Source: Haloferula helveola (GTDB taxonomy: Bacteria; Verrucomicrobiota; Verrucomicrobiia; Verrucomicrobiales; Akkermansiaceae). Taken from it: a stretch of DNA of 64,000 bases. The position numbers and the translations under genes were made by a program. Of this stretch, positions 1 through 8,733 are shown piece after piece. The stretch lies in assembly GCF_037076345.1 (NCBI RefSeq), contig NZ_AP024702.1, positions 4,154,001 to 4,218,000 on the forward strand, given 5' to 3'. Each line of letters starts with the position of its first letter. Within the stretch, counting starts at the first letter, position 1. Below the pieces are notes generated by a model. It was not told the DNA's origin. It was given only the letters and a program-made list of their open reading frames with translations, and searched no databases.

Positions 1-869
1 CGGCACATCAGCAGTTTGTGCACGAGTGCGCGCTGGACTTCTGCCGAGTCGTTCACGCCGCGCAGCAGGACGCTCTGGTTGCCGAGCGGGATGCCGGTGT
101 CGGCGAGTCGCCCGAGCGCGTCACGCACCTCGCTGGTCAGTTCCTTCGGGTGGTTGGTGTGGATCGAAATGAACAACGGATGATACTTCCGCAGCATCGC
201 GCACAGGTCGGGTGTGATCCGTTGCGGCAGAAAGATCGGGATGCGCGAGCCGATCCGGATGAACTGGATGTGCGGGATCGCGCTGAGGCGGGAGAGGATC
301 TTCTCCAGCTTCGCGTCGGAGAAGAGCAGGGGATCTCCGCCGGAAAGGAGGACGTCGCGGACCTGGGGAGTTTTTTCGAGATACTCGAAAGCAGCTTCCC
401 ATTGGGTCTCGAGCTGCTGGTCGCCGACACCCGACACGACCCGCGAGCGGGTGCAATAACGGCAGTAGGAGGCGCAGCGGTCCGTGACGAGGAACAGCAC
501 GCGGTCCGGGTAGCGGTGAACCAGTCCGGGCACGGGCATGTGCGAGTCCTCGCCGCAGGGGTCGGCCAACTCCTCCGGAGCGGTCCATGCCTCCTCGAGG
601 CGCGGGATCACTTGCCGCCGGATCGGGCAGTCCGGGTCCTCGCGGTCAATCAGATTGAAGAAGTGGGGAGTGATCGACATCGCCAGCTTGTTGCCGGCGA
701 GCAGCACGCCGGCCCGCTCCTCGTCGGTGAGCGGGAGGTGCGGCTCGAGGTCGGTCAGGCCGGAGATCCGGTTCTTCAGCTGCCACTTGTGGTCGTCCCA
801 CTGATCCATAGCACTGGCAGGCCAGTACCCCGGGGCGTGGGAGCGGAAATCGAGGAAGTCGTCGGCCAT
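1..869 (-). CDS. kamA: Lysine 2,3-aminomutase family radical SAM enzyme (3' end cut by window)
   Basis: Reading the minus strand from the ATG at 867-869 gives an N-terminus beginning MADDFLDFRSHAPGYW and a KamA-type body. The radical SAM cluster motif is visible as CASYCRYCTRSRVV, followed by the SAM-binding segment DVLLSGGDPLLFSD, then IRIGSRIPIFLPQRIT, SIHTNHPKEL and NQSVLLRGVND. These are hallmarks of the lysine 2,3-aminomutase/YodO family, which uses PLP, a 4Fe-4S cluster and SAM to move the alpha-amino group of L-lysine to the beta position. About 289 codons are present; the C-terminal part, including the PLP lysine region, lies outside the window. A beta-lysine osmolyte role or an EF-P modification role cannot be told apart here. 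The 120 bases between this start and the hipA stop show no further gene. Confidence 0.88.
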   Translation of the reverse strand, partial: MADDFLDFRSHAPGYWPASAMDQWDDHKWQLKNRISGLTDLEPHLPLTDEERAGVLLAGNKLAMSITPHFFNLIDREDPDCPIRRQVIPRLEEAWTAPEELADPCGEDSHMPVPGLVHRYPDRVLFLVTDRCASYCRYCTRSRVVSGVGDQQLETQWEAAFEYLEKTPQVRDVLLSGGDPLLFSDAKLEKILSRLSAIPHIQFIRIGSRIPIFLPQRITPDLCAMLRKYHPLFISIHTNHPKELTSEVRDALGRLADTGIPLGNQSVLLRGVNDSAEVQRALVHKLLMC

Positions 870-989
870 GTGCTGAGGCGAGGTTAGAGGGGAGGGGGGA
901 TGTGTCAAATAGGGGTCTGGCGGAGCGCCGATTATGAGATCGGCCCTTTTCTACGGTGCCATCGCCCCGATTTCACTATCGGCTCTCCT

Positions 990-2219
990 TCACCAGCGGC
1001 TGGCGGGCATTTCGGCGGCGATCATGCCCGAGTGCGCGTCTGTGAGACCGGCTGCAGTGGCGAACTCCGGCCAGCGGCGCACGGTCTCGACGATCCGGCC
1101 AATCCGGTCGTCGGGAGTCCGGATTCCCTGATCCTTTGCCAGTTGCAGAAGATCGGCGATCCCGAGCCCGGAGAACCTCCCGCGGATCCCTGCGGCTCTG
1201 AAGCCGGATCCGAGCGGGTAGGACGTCCGGGTCAGGTCGTAGGCCGGCGAGAGTTTCCAGCCTTGGTCAGGGTCGAGAAGATAGGCGTGATTCCGTGAAT
1301 GATCGTCGTCATTGGCGATCGCGATGTTGAAGGCGGCGCGGGCAAACGCCTCTTCGACCTCGGCCTCGTGAAGGGTCAGATCCCGCGTGAGGCTCATGAA
1401 ATCGCCGTAGTCAATCGTGTCGCGGACCGGCGTGTGGGTGAGCCCGGCGAAGGTGTGGAGATGCAGGGGCAGTTGACCGGGTTGGCGGTCGAAGCGTTTG
1501 GTGAGGAAATGGGCAAGCCCGTCGGAAGTCTTCAGCAGCCGGGTTTCCGGCGTCCGGATGCCTGCCGCGGACGCCATCCGCGTGATGGCATGTTCTTCGC
1601 GGCCGACAGGATCGTCCGGGTCGAGTTGGAATTTCACCAGCCAGGAACTGAAGTCTTCCGGTGCCGGGCCCCCGCCGGCGACCACCCGGGAGAAGTCGGG
1701 GTCGCACGCGATGAGTGCCTTGGGCTGGGCACCGCCGGGTGAGAGGCCGCCGCGGATGAGCGCGGGCAGCACCTCTCCCGGTTCACCATCAAGAAGCTGG
1801 CGCGCCGCCGACACGAGGTCCGCCACCTCGGTCGAGATCGTCTCGCGGAATGACTTCGGTGACAGGTCCGGCTCATAGCTGAGCGCTCCCAAGCTGAAGG
1901 CACCCTGACAGGCCAGTTTCTCCAAGGGACGAACCTCGTTCCACGGCACGTTCATGGTCGCGAAGTGGTGCCGCATGATCCGTTGCCCCCACCAGTCGGG
2001 CATGGAGTCATCGAAGAGCCCGAACAAAGGGCTGAAACCGGGTGTGGAAGTCGTCACTGGCCCACCCGTGGACAGCGGCAGGTGAAGCGGAGAGAGCTCG
2101 ATGCCGCGGCCTAGCCAGCCGGAATCGTATTCAAAATAGATCCGTCCCCGGGCATCGTCAGCGAGACCGCCGATGCGAGGCTGATCGGCAAGGCCGAGAA
2201 AGTGGACATCGAGCTTCAT
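990..2219 (-). CDS. hipA: HipA-family serine/threonine kinase toxin
   Basis: The 409-residue protein fits HipA-type kinases, toxins that phosphorylate an aminoacyl-tRNA synthetase and cause growth arrest. Visible landmarks: GGLSPGGAQPKAL at 157-169 (the flexible, autophosphorylated P-loop-like segment), the lysine strand WLVKF at 193-197, FLTKRFDR at 238-245, the catalytic loop NDDDHSRN at 303-310 and the metal-binding LSPAYDL at 323-329. All key acidic residues appear intact. The start ATG overlaps the stop of the upstream HTH gene by 4 bases (2216-2219), the usual antitoxin-toxin coupling. The protein is the usual family length. The cellular target cannot be read from sequence. Confidence 0.93.
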   Translation of the reverse strand: MKLDVHFLGLADQPRIGGLADDARGRIYFEYDSGWLGRGIELSPLHLPLSTGGPVTTSTPGFSPLFGLFDDSMPDWWGQRIMRHHFATMNVPWNEVRPLEKLACQGAFSLGALSYEPDLSPKSFRETISTEVADLVSAARQLLDGEPGEVLPALIRGGLSPGGAQPKALIACDPDFSRVVAGGGPAPEDFSSWLVKFQLDPDDPVGREEHAITRMASAAGIRTPETRLLKTSDGLAHFLTKRFDRQPGQLPLHLHTFAGLTHTPVRDTIDYGDFMSLTRDLTLHEAEVEEAFARAAFNIAIANDDDHSRNHAYLLDPDQGWKLSPAYDLTRTSYPLGSGFRAAGIRGRFSGLGIADLLQLAKDQGIRTPDDRIGRIVETVRRWPEFATAAGLTDAHSGMIAAEMPASRW

Positions 2220-2524
2220 CTGGATCGGTCGGCGATCCGATGGGTGGCCTCGACCTCATCGAGACTCGCGTAGGCCGGAGTGGCGGAGAACAGCTCGCGC
2301 AGCTCGCCGTCCAGATTCAGGATCACGGCGACCTTCGCCAACCGTTGCAGCGATCCTTTTCCCTCACGCTCAAGGAGTTTCAGGGTCGAGAGCGAGATTC
2401 CCGAGCGCTCCGCCAGCTCCGCTTGCGTCCAGCCGCGGGCTTTGCGGTGGGTGCGGATCCGCTGCCCGATCTGGCGAATCAGGTAGTTGGGATTCCGGAG
2501 TTGGAAGGGTGGTATTTTGTCCAT
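2216..2524 (-). CDS. hipB: HipB-type helix-turn-helix antitoxin
   Basis: This is a 102-residue XRE/Cro-type DNA-binding protein. The HTH spans about residues 17-70, with IGQRIRTHRKARGWTQAELAERSGIS in the helix positions typical of HipB (given here only as a landmark for residues 19-44), followed by LERxGKGSLQRL. It precedes and overlaps hipA, so it is the antitoxin and repressor of the pair. The start ATG at 2522-2524 lies inside the left arm of a palindrome (2513-2522), and there is no Shine-Dalgarno sequence in the A/T-rich bases upstream. Translation may therefore be leaderless or weak, with repression directly covering the start. Confidence 0.88.
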   Translation of the reverse strand: MDKIPPFQLRNPNYLIRQIGQRIRTHRKARGWTQAELAERSGISLSTLKLLEREGKGSLQRLAKVAVILNLDGELRELFSATPAYASLDEVEATHRIADRSR

Positions 2525-2556
2525 TTCGAAAAAAATGGGCCATTTTGGACAAAATA
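2513..2556. promoter_or_regulatory. Probable HipB operator: 10-bp inverted repeat over the hipB start
   Basis: Perfect inverted repeat with arms TATTTTGTCC (2513-2522) and GGACAAAATA (2547-2556), separated by 24 bases that contain a smaller ATGGGCCAT palindrome. The geometry suits a HipB dimer pair. The arm nearest the gene includes part of the start codon. Regulation is inferred from position and symmetry. Confidence 0.7.
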
Positions 2557-2647
2557 CAAGCTACAAGTCATGCGCGCCGAGGGCCGTGCGGCGCTGCTGC
2601 GCAAAGAATTGCCGCGGCTCCGGGGCGTGGCGCCGCCACGCGGTCCG

Positions 2648-4039
2648 CTATTTGGCGTCCGCCTGAAACCGAGATCGCCAGTAGTCGAGGCGCTCCTTGA
2701 TCCGCTTCTCCAGCCCGTTTTCGGTCGGAGAGTAGTATTTCCGGCCCTCCGGCAAGTAGGCCTGAGGCACATAGCCGCCCTCGTAGTCGTGGGAATACAG
2801 ATAGCGCAGCTTCTCGTCATCGGCGCCGCTGCCAGCGGCGAGTTTCTTGCGGGTCTTCGTCCGGAGGTGCTCGGGCACGGCCAGTGTCCGACCGCTTTCA
2901 ATGTCCCGCATCGCCTCGCCGAGCGCGGCGTAGGCGCTGTTCGATTTTGGCGCGGTCGCCAGATAGACGGTCGCGTGGGCGAGCGGGATCCGTCCTTCAG
3001 GCATGCCGATGAACTCGAAGGCCTGCTGGGCGTCGATCGCGACCCGCAGCGCGTTGGAGTCGGCCAGCCCGATGTCTTCGCTGGCGGAAATCACCAGCCG
3101 CCGTGCGATGAATCGCGGGTCCTCGCCGGCGTGGAGCATTTTCGCCAGCCAGTAGAGTGCCGCGTCCGGGTCGCTTCCCCGGATCGATTTGATGAAGGCG
3201 GAGGCGGTGTCGTAGTGCGCGTCGCCGTCGGCGTCGTAGGCGATTGCCTTGCGCTGGATCGACTCTTCGGCCACCGCCAAATCGAGCACGACCGAGCCGT
3301 CCTCGGCCGGCGTGGTGGTGAGAATTGCCAGCTCGAGGGCGGTCAGGGCTTTCCGCACGTCGCCGTCCGACATCTCGGCGAGGTGGCGCAGTGCGTCCGG
3401 ATCGGCTTGGACTTTCAGATCGCCGAGTCCGCGCTCGGAGTCGGTGATCGCCCGCTCAAGCACGGGGATCAGCGCATCGGTGGCGACAGATTCGAGCTGG
3501 AAGATCTGCGACCGGGAAACCAGCGGCGAGTTGACGTAGAAGTAGGGATTTTGGGTGGTCGCGCCGATGAAGCGCACCGTGCCGCGTTCGATGTGCGGCA
3601 GCAGGACGTCCTGCTGGGCCTTGTTGAAGCGGTGGATTTCATCGATGAAAAGCAGCGTCGTCTGGCCCCGCAGGTCGCGCATCGTCCGGGCCTGATCGAT
3701 CTTGGCGCGGATCTCGGCGACGTTCGACTCCACCCCGTTCAGCGCCTCGAAGCGCGAGCCGGTGGTTCGCGCGATCACGCTGGCCAGCGTGGTTTTGCCC
3801 GTCCCGGGCGGGCCATAGAAAATCAGCGAGGTGAAGCGGTCGGACTCGATCGCCCTGCGGAGGAGTTTGCCTTCGGCGAGGATGTGCTGCTGGCCGGCGA
3901 TTTCGTCCAGAGTGCGCGGGCGCATCCGTGCCGCGAGCGGTTCGTCGGGCGACGGCTCGCGGGATTTCCGGGGTTCGGGTTCGCTGGCGAACAGGTCGGC
4001 CACGGACGAATTCAAGATTGGGGATTGTCCGCTGGCCAT
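2648..4039 (-). CDS. rarA: Replication-associated recombination protein A (AAA+ ATPase)
   Basis: 463 residues with the RarA/MgsA/WRNIP1 layout: an N-terminal [16 protein letters not shown] segment (35-50), Walker A GPPGTGKT (76-83), Walker [10 protein letters not shown] (129-137), sensor 1 GATTQNPYF, and the C-terminal clamp-interacting and tetramerisation part with [16 protein letters not shown] and PAHALLPE-like sequence replaced by [13 protein letters not shown]. The protein acts at stalled replication forks with SSB and the replisome. The start is uncertain: the ATG at 4037-4039 gives an unusual 33-residue leader, and a GTG at 4001-4003 (VADLFASE) would match the usual N-terminus better. 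It is divergent from the carbonic anhydrase gene, only 21 bases away. Confidence 0.93.
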   Translation of the reverse strand: MASGQSPILNSSVADLFASEPEPRKSREPSPDEPLAARMRPRTLDEIAGQQHILAEGKLLRRAIESDRFTSLIFYGPPGTGKTTLASVIARTTGSRFEALNGVESNVAEIRAKIDQARTMRDLRGQTTLLFIDEIHRFNKAQQDVLLPHIERGTVRFIGATTQNPYFYVNSPLVSRSQIFQLESVATDALIPVLERAITDSERGLGDLKVQADPDALRHLAEMSDGDVRKALTALELAILTTTPAEDGSVVLDLAVAEESIQRKAIAYDADGDAHYDTASAFIKSIRGSDPDAALYWLAKMLHAGEDPRFIARRLVISASEDIGLADSNALRVAIDAQQAFEFIGMPEGRIPLAHATVYLATAPKSNSAYAALGEAMRDIESGRTLAVPEHLRTKTRKKLAAGSGADDEKLRYLYSHDYEGGYVPQAYLPEGRKYYSPTENGLEKRIKERLDYWRSRFQADAK

Positions 4040-4060
4040 TTCGGATTTGTGATTTCGGAC

Positions 4061-4660
4061 ATGGAGAGCCTGAAGGTGCTATTGGACAACAACGAGAAGT
4101 GGGCCGCGCAACGCGTTGCCGAGGATCCCGAATTCTTCTCCCGCCTGGCGAAGCAGCAGGCACCCGAGTATCTCTGGATCGGTTGCTCCGACAGTCGGGT
4201 CCCCGCCAATCAGATCACCGGCCTCGCGCCCGGCGAGGTGTTCGTTCATCGCAACATCGCCAATGTGGTCGTTCAGACAGACATGAACGTGCTCTCGGTG
4301 ATGCAGTTCGCGGTCGAGGTGCTGAAGGTGAAGCACATCATCGTCTGCGGCCACTACGGCTGCGGAGGAGTGAAGGCGGCGCTCGAGAACCAGCGGCACG
4401 GTCTGATCGACAACTGGCTGCGCCATATCCAGAACATCGCCCGCCGCCGCGAGGAGGAACTCGAAGGCCTCGATCCCGCCCAGGCGCTCAACCGCCTGTG
4501 CGAACTCAACGTCCAGGCGAATGCCGAGAACGTTGCCCGGACCACGATCGTTCAGGACGCGTGGGACCGGGGCCAGCAGCTCGACATCCACAGCTGGATC
4601 TACGGCCTCGAAACCGGCCGGCTCGCCCCGGTCAGCAAGGCAATCCAGGGGCCAAGGTAG
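4061..4660 (+). CDS. can: Beta-class carbonic anhydrase
   Basis: 199 residues of a plant-type beta-carbonic anhydrase, which interconverts CO2 and bicarbonate in the cytoplasm. The zinc ligands are visible as Cys42 in CSDSR (42-46), His98 and Cys101 in CGHYGCGGV, with the Asp44-Arg46 dyad present. HRNIANVV (63-70) is also typical. The frame stays open far upstream, antisense to rarA and hipA, but homology begins at the ATG at 4061, which is taken as the start. It is divergent from rarA. The 154 bases after it, up to ssrA, hold no gene; a short CGGTT/AACCG hairpin at about 4766-4779 may help end transcription. Confidence 0.94.
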   Translation: MESLKVLLDNNEKWAAQRVAEDPEFFSRLAKQQAPEYLWIGCSDSRVPANQITGLAPGEVFVHRNIANVVVQTDMNVLSVMQFAVEVLKVKHIIVCGHYGCGGVKAALENQRHGLIDNWLRHIQNIARRREEELEGLDPAQALNRLCELNVQANAENVARTTIVQDAWDRGQQLDIHSWIYGLETGRLAPVSKAIQGPR

Positions 4661-4767
4661 GGACGAGCGCCCTCGGTCGTCCGCCGTTTGACCTGCCTCC
4701 GCCGACTCATGCTTTCAAAGGGTATTTCGGTCGGCCTGCCGGGGGTTCATTCCGCTCATTTTACCGG

Positions 4768-4796
4768 TTGAATAAACCGTAACCCCGCTGCATCCT
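4768..4796 (+). promoter_or_regulatory. Possible ssrA promoter
   Basis: TTGAAT (4768-4773), a 17-base spacer, then CATCCT (4791-4796) resemble a weak sigma-70 promoter. It would start transcription just upstream of the mature tmRNA 5' end at 4815. Placement is plausible but the -10 match is poor. Confidence 0.35.
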
Positions 4797-4814
4797 ACGG
4801 GACGCACAGCGAAC

Positions 4815-5171
4815 GGGGGCGTTCTGGTTTCGACGGGATGTTCGACGCGCTGGCTGCACGTGGAGGTTGGTCGGTTGGCCTCCTAAAAAGCCGTCCAAAC
4901 AAACAATTGCAGACTCTAACGAGCTCGCACTTGCTGCTTAATTGACAGCAACGTCCGGCCCCCGACGCCTATTGAGGGGAAGGGCGACAACTTAATAGGC
5001 TGGCCCCCGAGCCGGGCGACCGGGCGAGGGGGCGAGATTCAACAGGACGCTAGGGGAGGGAACGCGGTCGGCGGGCCGATCCTCTCCGAAACCACCGAAC
5101 GCCGACTAAACGTGTAGATGCCAGTACCGAAGGCATTTCGGACAGGGGTTCGACTCCCCTCGCCTCCACCA
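4815..5171 (+). ncRNA. ssrA: Transfer-messenger RNA
   Basis: Complete one-piece tmRNA that rescues stalled ribosomes with SmpB. The 5' end GGGGGCG (4815-4821) pairs with CGCCTCC (5161-5167), followed by A and a genome-encoded CCA (5169-5171). The alanine-type tRNA domain shows the conserved TTTCGACGGGAT stretch after the acceptor arm and the T-arm AGGGG-TTCGACT-CCCCT. The resume codon is GCA at 4909-4911 and the tag frame reads ADSNELALAA, ending at TAA 4939-4941, so tagged proteins would end in the ALAA protease signal. A minus-strand frame over the 3' end (GGGEGSRTPV) is the usual spurious ORF over tRNA ends. Confidence 0.97.
5142..5171 (+). repeat. Left copy of tRNA-like 3' end (possible att site, inside ssrA)
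   Basis: The last 30 bases of ssrA match 18521-18550 at 27 of 30 positions. Looser similarity continues for about 30 bases past the CCA (GCCAA, then CTTCGG/CCTCGG, then AAGCC/CAGCC). tmRNA 3' ends are well-known integration sites, so this pair may mark the edges of an inserted segment. Confidence 0.5.
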
Positions 5172-5214
5172 TCCCAAGCCAAGGCTTCGGTTGGCAAGCC
5201 AACGGCCTTATCGG

Positions 5215-5409
5215 CGGAGCCGCGATGATGGACGACCGGTCGCCGGCAAGGGACCGCTCGGCGTTCCGCTTGAGGGCATTGACACTGGTGGAGCGGCGTT
5301 GGGGATCCTTCTCGAAACAGCGCAGCGTGATCCGGTCGAGGCCTCCCCGTAGTCGCTTGGCCGCGTTCTGATCGACAACGCCCGTGGAGGGTCGTCGCGG
5401 ATCGTTCAT
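5215..5409 (-). pseudogene. Remnant of a Ser/Thr protein kinase C-lobe
   Basis: The minus strand of this otherwise empty stretch encodes MNDPRRPSTGV, then AAKRLRGGLDRITLRCFEKDP and RRSTSVNALKRNAERSLAGD. This matches the end of the large planctomycete/verrucomicrobial Ser/Thr kinases (the usual pattern is PPRPSTRL, then LRGELDWIVMKCLEKDRxRRYETANxLAxDLxRHLAxEP). Nothing upstream or downstream continues the kinase: no start, no catalytic loop, no WD40 tail. It is therefore read as a decayed fragment. The remaining bases from 5172 to 5560 show only a small GCCAA/TTGGC hairpin just after ssrA and the leader of the sigma gene. Confidence 0.6.
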
Positions 5410-5560
5410 ACGAACGGGACGCCGGATCGGCCTGAAGGCGCTTCGGCGGCGTCCAAAGGGCGGCCTCGGAAAGCGTCGCCACGGAGGTGCCTCGGCATAC
5501 GTCGTTGGAAAAACCCTTCCGATTTTGGACACAATCGTGATCCCTGTTTCATTACTGACA

Positions 5561-6097
5561 ATGACCGATCCCGAGAAGGCAACCGAAGCTCCTGATCCCA
5601 CCGAGGAGGTTCAGCTGCTTTTTGTGCGCCATGAGAACACGATTCGGGCGTTTGTGAGAGCTCTGCAGCCTTCCCTCGCTGACGCGGACGATGTGATGCA
5701 GGAGACCTTTTTGACGGTTTCACGCAAGGCTGCCACCTTCGAGCTGGGAACCAATTTCGTGGCGTGGGCCTGTGGGGTAGCGCGTCTCAAGGTGCTGGAG
5801 AATTTCCGCCAGAGGAAGCGAGCTACCGTCCTCAGTGAGGCGGCCATCATTGCCCTCACCGAAGACGCACCCTCGACCCAGTTGATCTCCGAGACGGAAG
5901 GCGCCCTCGAACGGTGCCTGGAGAGGCTGGCTCCGAAAGCGCGCGATCTGTTATGGCGGCGCTATTCTCGGAGACAGAGTTCGACGGAGATGGCAGAGGC
6001 CGCCGGGATGACATCGACCGCGGTCAGGGTTGCCTTGACCAAGGCGCGAAAGGCGCTCCGCGATTGTATCACAACCCAACTCCAACATGCCAAATGA
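5561..6097 (+). CDS. ECF sigma-70 factor, Rhodopirellula/Verrucomicrobium type
   Basis: 178 residues. Region 2 (about 16-90) shows LFVRHENTIRAFVRAL, then DADDVMQETFLTVSRKA and NFVAWACGVARLKVLEN, and region 4 (about 115-170) shows LERLAPKARDLLWRRYSRRQSSTEMAE with the recognition helix in TSTAVRVALTKARKALRDCI. The DADDVMQE wording and the CI/L ending are typical of the sigma subfamily common in Planctomycetes and Verrucomicrobia. The start ATG at 5561 is chosen because homology begins there; the frame is open further upstream without similarity. It overlaps the next gene (ATGA, 6094-6097), which encodes the likely anti-sigma factor. It may control the sulfatase genes that follow. Confidence 0.9.
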   Translation: MTDPEKATEAPDPTEEVQLLFVRHENTIRAFVRALQPSLADADDVMQETFLTVSRKAATFELGTNFVAWACGVARLKVLENFRQRKRATVLSEAAIIALTEDAPSTQLISETEGALERCLERLAPKARDLLWRRYSRRQSSTEMAEAAGMTSTAVRVALTKARKALRDCITTQLQHAK

Positions 6098-7035
6098 GGG
6101 AAGGTAACAGGAACGCCGAACTCGATGCGCTGGTTGACGCCTATTTCGAAGGACAACTGAGTGAGGAGGAAGCAAGCAGACTGAACGTCTTGATCGAGGC
6201 CTCCGAGCAAGCAAGGCGCCGTTATTGGGAGCTCGCGCTCGTTCACGGGCTGCTGGAGCAGGGATTGCAGACGGCATCGGTAAAGGCTGCGGCGGGCGAG
6301 AAACCGGCTGCGGCTAGTGTGAAGCGCAGCATTTTCCCCAAGTGGCCAGGGCTGACTGCTGCTGCTGCCGGTGTGGTCGTTGGCATCTTCAGCGCCTCCA
6401 TGGTCTGGGCCTACAGAGGCTTCCAATCGAGCACCGAGGTTAAAGAGGAGATTTTGTTCGAGAGCTTCGAGGGCGATGAATCGGCGACTCTTTCACCCCT
6501 CTTTCCGGATCGTGCCGGAAGGTGGTTTGGGGACCTGACGGTAGCGGTGCCGACGAAGGATGGATTGGATCCTGAACGGGGAGAATCAGTGGCAAGATTC
6601 GTTCCGGCATCCAACCGCAAATACTCCTATGCCCGGTACATCATCGATGCGGAAGATCTGCAACTGACCGAGCTTGGAGCGGTGCCTCAATTGGAGGTAA
6701 AAGCGTCCTTTGCTTCAAATCAACGGTCCCTTCCCGCGCGGTATCAAATTCGCCTCGCCGCGTTCGCTCAGCCTCCCGAGGAGGTTCGTGCAATCTGGAG
6801 GCACGAGTCGCTTCTCTTCGACACCGTCCTGCAGCACACGGCCCGAAATTACATGGCCAGCCCGGATCAGGAAGGTTGGAAAAAACTGGCTTCCAGAATC
6901 GATATCCCCCCGGGAACTCGGTCTCTGGTGATCTCGTTGGGCGTGGCCGAGCAAGAGGGTTCGGCGCCCTCTGGCGCGCACTATCTGGATGCAGTCAGAG
7001 TCCGGCTCATTTCCAGTCGGGTGCCACAGGGCTGA
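6094..7035 (+). CDS. Membrane-anchored anti-sigma (FecR-like) protein
   Basis: 313 residues. The N-terminal cytoplasmic part reads [26 protein letters not shown] and [14 protein letters not shown], the short helical domain that partners ECF sigma factors in this phylum. One membrane helix follows at about 86-106 ([20 protein letters not shown]), then a roughly 200-residue exported domain with [16 protein letters not shown] and a likely beta-sandwich fold. The outer domain is not a typical FecR core; it resembles the galactose-binding or LamG-like sensors that some planctomycetal anti-sigma proteins carry. The ATG overlaps the sigma stop codon, so the two are translationally coupled. The ligand is unknown. 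Confidence 0.75.
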   Translation: MREGNRNAELDALVDAYFEGQLSEEEASRLNVLIEASEQARRRYWELALVHGLLEQGLQTASVKAAAGEKPAAASVKRSIFPKWPGLTAAAAGVVVGIFSASMVWAYRGFQSSTEVKEEILFESFEGDESATLSPLFPDRAGRWFGDLTVAVPTKDGLDPERGESVARFVPASNRKYSYARYIIDAEDLQLTELGAVPQLEVKASFASNQRSLPARYQIRLAAFAQPPEEVRAIWRHESLLFDTVLQHTARNYMASPDQEGWKKLASRIDIPPGTRSLVISLGVAEQEGSAPSGAHYLDAVRVRLISSRVPQG

Positions 7036-7070
7036 TCCTGGCGCTTCTCCCCTCAAAACCATTAGTTCCC

Positions 7071-8699
7071 ATGAACCTTCGATCTCTTCTCATCGGTCTC
7101 TTCGCCGCTTCCTCGCTCACCGCAGCGGAGCCGAAGCCAAACATCGTCCTGTTCTTCATCGACGACTGGGCCTGGAACGGCACGCCTATCGCAATGGACG
7201 ATTCGATGCCCAATTCCAAGATGCCGGTGGTCGAAATGCCGAATCTGGAAAGGTTGGCACGGGAGGGGACGAAGTTCCGCAATGCCTATGCGTCTCCGCA
7301 ATGCTCGCCCTCGCGAGTCTGTCTGCAGACCGGGCAGTCCTCGCCTCGCAACGGATTCACCGTTTACCTGAATTCCCTGGGGCAGGACTACTACAACGAG
7401 AAACGGTCCAGAGGCCTCCCAGTGATTTCCTGCATTGCTGACGAGACCATTGACCCTGATGCAGTGACGATCCCGGAGGCGCTTGCGCCGCTTGGTTACG
7501 AAAGCGCCCACTTTGGGAAATGGCACATGCGCGGCGACCCCTCGGACGAAGGCTACGTCGCTCACGATGGCAACACCGACAACAAGCAGGGAAACACGCT
7601 GCATGCCTGGGCGGAGGAGGGGAAGGCGAAGCCGAAACGGCTGCCCGATGACTTCAGCGATCCCAAGCTGATGTTCAGCGTGACCGAACGGGCTATCGAC
7701 TTCATGGAGAAACGGGCCACGGCCAAGAAGCCATTCTATATTCAGATTTCCCACTACGCGATGCACGCCGGATCGGAATGTCTTCCGGAGACCAGAGAGA
7801 AATACGCCAAACATCCGTTGGTGCAGGCTTGGTATCGGGAAAACGACAAAGACCCTGAAACGATTAAGGTCGGAGAGGATCCCGCGGTGTGGCTAGGCAT
7901 GGCGGAAGACCTTGATGGCCGCATCGGCGCGGTGCTCGACAAGCTCACCGAGTTGGGAATCGCGGACAACACCTATGTCGTGCTGATGTCGGACAACGGC
8001 TACCGTCACAAGGAGTTTGGGCTCGCAGGCCAGCTTGCCCAACCGCTGCACGCTCACAAATGGTGGGTTTGGCAGGGAGGAATTCGCGTTCCCATGATCG
8101 TGCGCGGACCGGGGATCAAGGCCGGTTCGTCGTTCGAGGCCAATGTGGTGAACTACGATCTGCTTCCGACCTTTGTCGATTGGGCCGGCGGAGATCCGGA
8201 GACCTTGCGGGAAATCGATGGCGTTTCGCTAGAAGGATTCTTGGACGGAACAAAGAATCCGGATCCCGATTTTCTAAACCGGTTTCTCTATTTTCATTAT
8301 CCTCACCATCGCACCTCCATGCCGCACTCGGCGATCGTTTCGGGCACGGACAAGGTCATCCACTTTTACGAGAAACCTGACCTGCCGATGTTGTTCGATC
8401 TGGCCAACGACGAAGCAGAAACCACAAACATTGCGATCAAAAATCCCGAGCGCCATCGCGAGCTGTTCGATGAGATGTTCCGCTATTTCAAAGAAGTTGG
8501 TGCCCGCATTCCAAAGCCGAACCCCGACTTCGACGAAGAGGCGGAAGAGGCCTGGCACGCCACAGAGCAGTATCAGAAAATCAAACCGAATGGCCCCTTC
8601 ACCGGTAAGCGGGAGTTGAGCCAGGACGAGATGGCTCACAACACGACTCCAGATGATCCAAAAGAGAAAAAAGGTAAGGCTCCCAAGGAGAAAAGATGA
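7071..8699 (+). CDS. Secreted sulfatase 1 (S1 family)
   Basis: 542 residues with a signal peptide ([19 protein letters not shown]). The metal-binding [10 protein letters not shown] lies at 24-33 and the formylglycine signature CSPSR has Cys78 as the residue to be oxidised. Further landmarks are [15 protein letters not shown] and [14 protein letters not shown] (metal and substrate pocket). It hydrolyses sulfate esters, probably on polysaccharides, in the periplasm or outside. The C-terminus is Lys/Glu-rich ([12 protein letters not shown]). It begins 35 bases after the anti-sigma gene and leads a four-sulfatase run. The exact substrate cannot be assigned; no formylglycine-generating enzyme is in the window. 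Confidence 0.92.
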   Translation: MNLRSLLIGLFAASSLTAAEPKPNIVLFFIDDWAWNGTPIAMDDSMPNSKMPVVEMPNLERLAREGTKFRNAYASPQCSPSRVCLQTGQSSPRNGFTVYLNSLGQDYYNEKRSRGLPVISCIADETIDPDAVTIPEALAPLGYESAHFGKWHMRGDPSDEGYVAHDGNTDNKQGNTLHAWAEEGKAKPKRLPDDFSDPKLMFSVTERAIDFMEKRATAKKPFYIQISHYAMHAGSECLPETREKYAKHPLVQAWYRENDKDPETIKVGEDPAVWLGMAEDLDGRIGAVLDKLTELGIADNTYVVLMSDNGYRHKEFGLAGQLAQPLHAHKWWVWQGGIRVPMIVRGPGIKAGSSFEANVVNYDLLPTFVDWAGGDPETLREIDGVSLEGFLDGTKNPDPDFLNRFLYFHYPHHRTSMPHSAIVSGTDKVIHFYEKPDLPMLFDLANDEAETTNIAIKNPERHRELFDEMFRYFKEVGARIPKPNPDFDEEAEEAWHATEQYQKIKPNGPFTGKRELSQDEMAHNTTPDDPKEKKGKAPKEKR

Positions 8700-8733
8700 G
8701 CAATGCCATGGTCTTCACCGATTTGCCGCCACT

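Noticed and set aside
2042-4060. Long plus-strand open frame running into the carbonic anhydrase
   Set aside because: It is antisense to hipB, hipA and rarA and shows no similarity; carbonic anhydrase homology begins exactly at the ATG at 4061.
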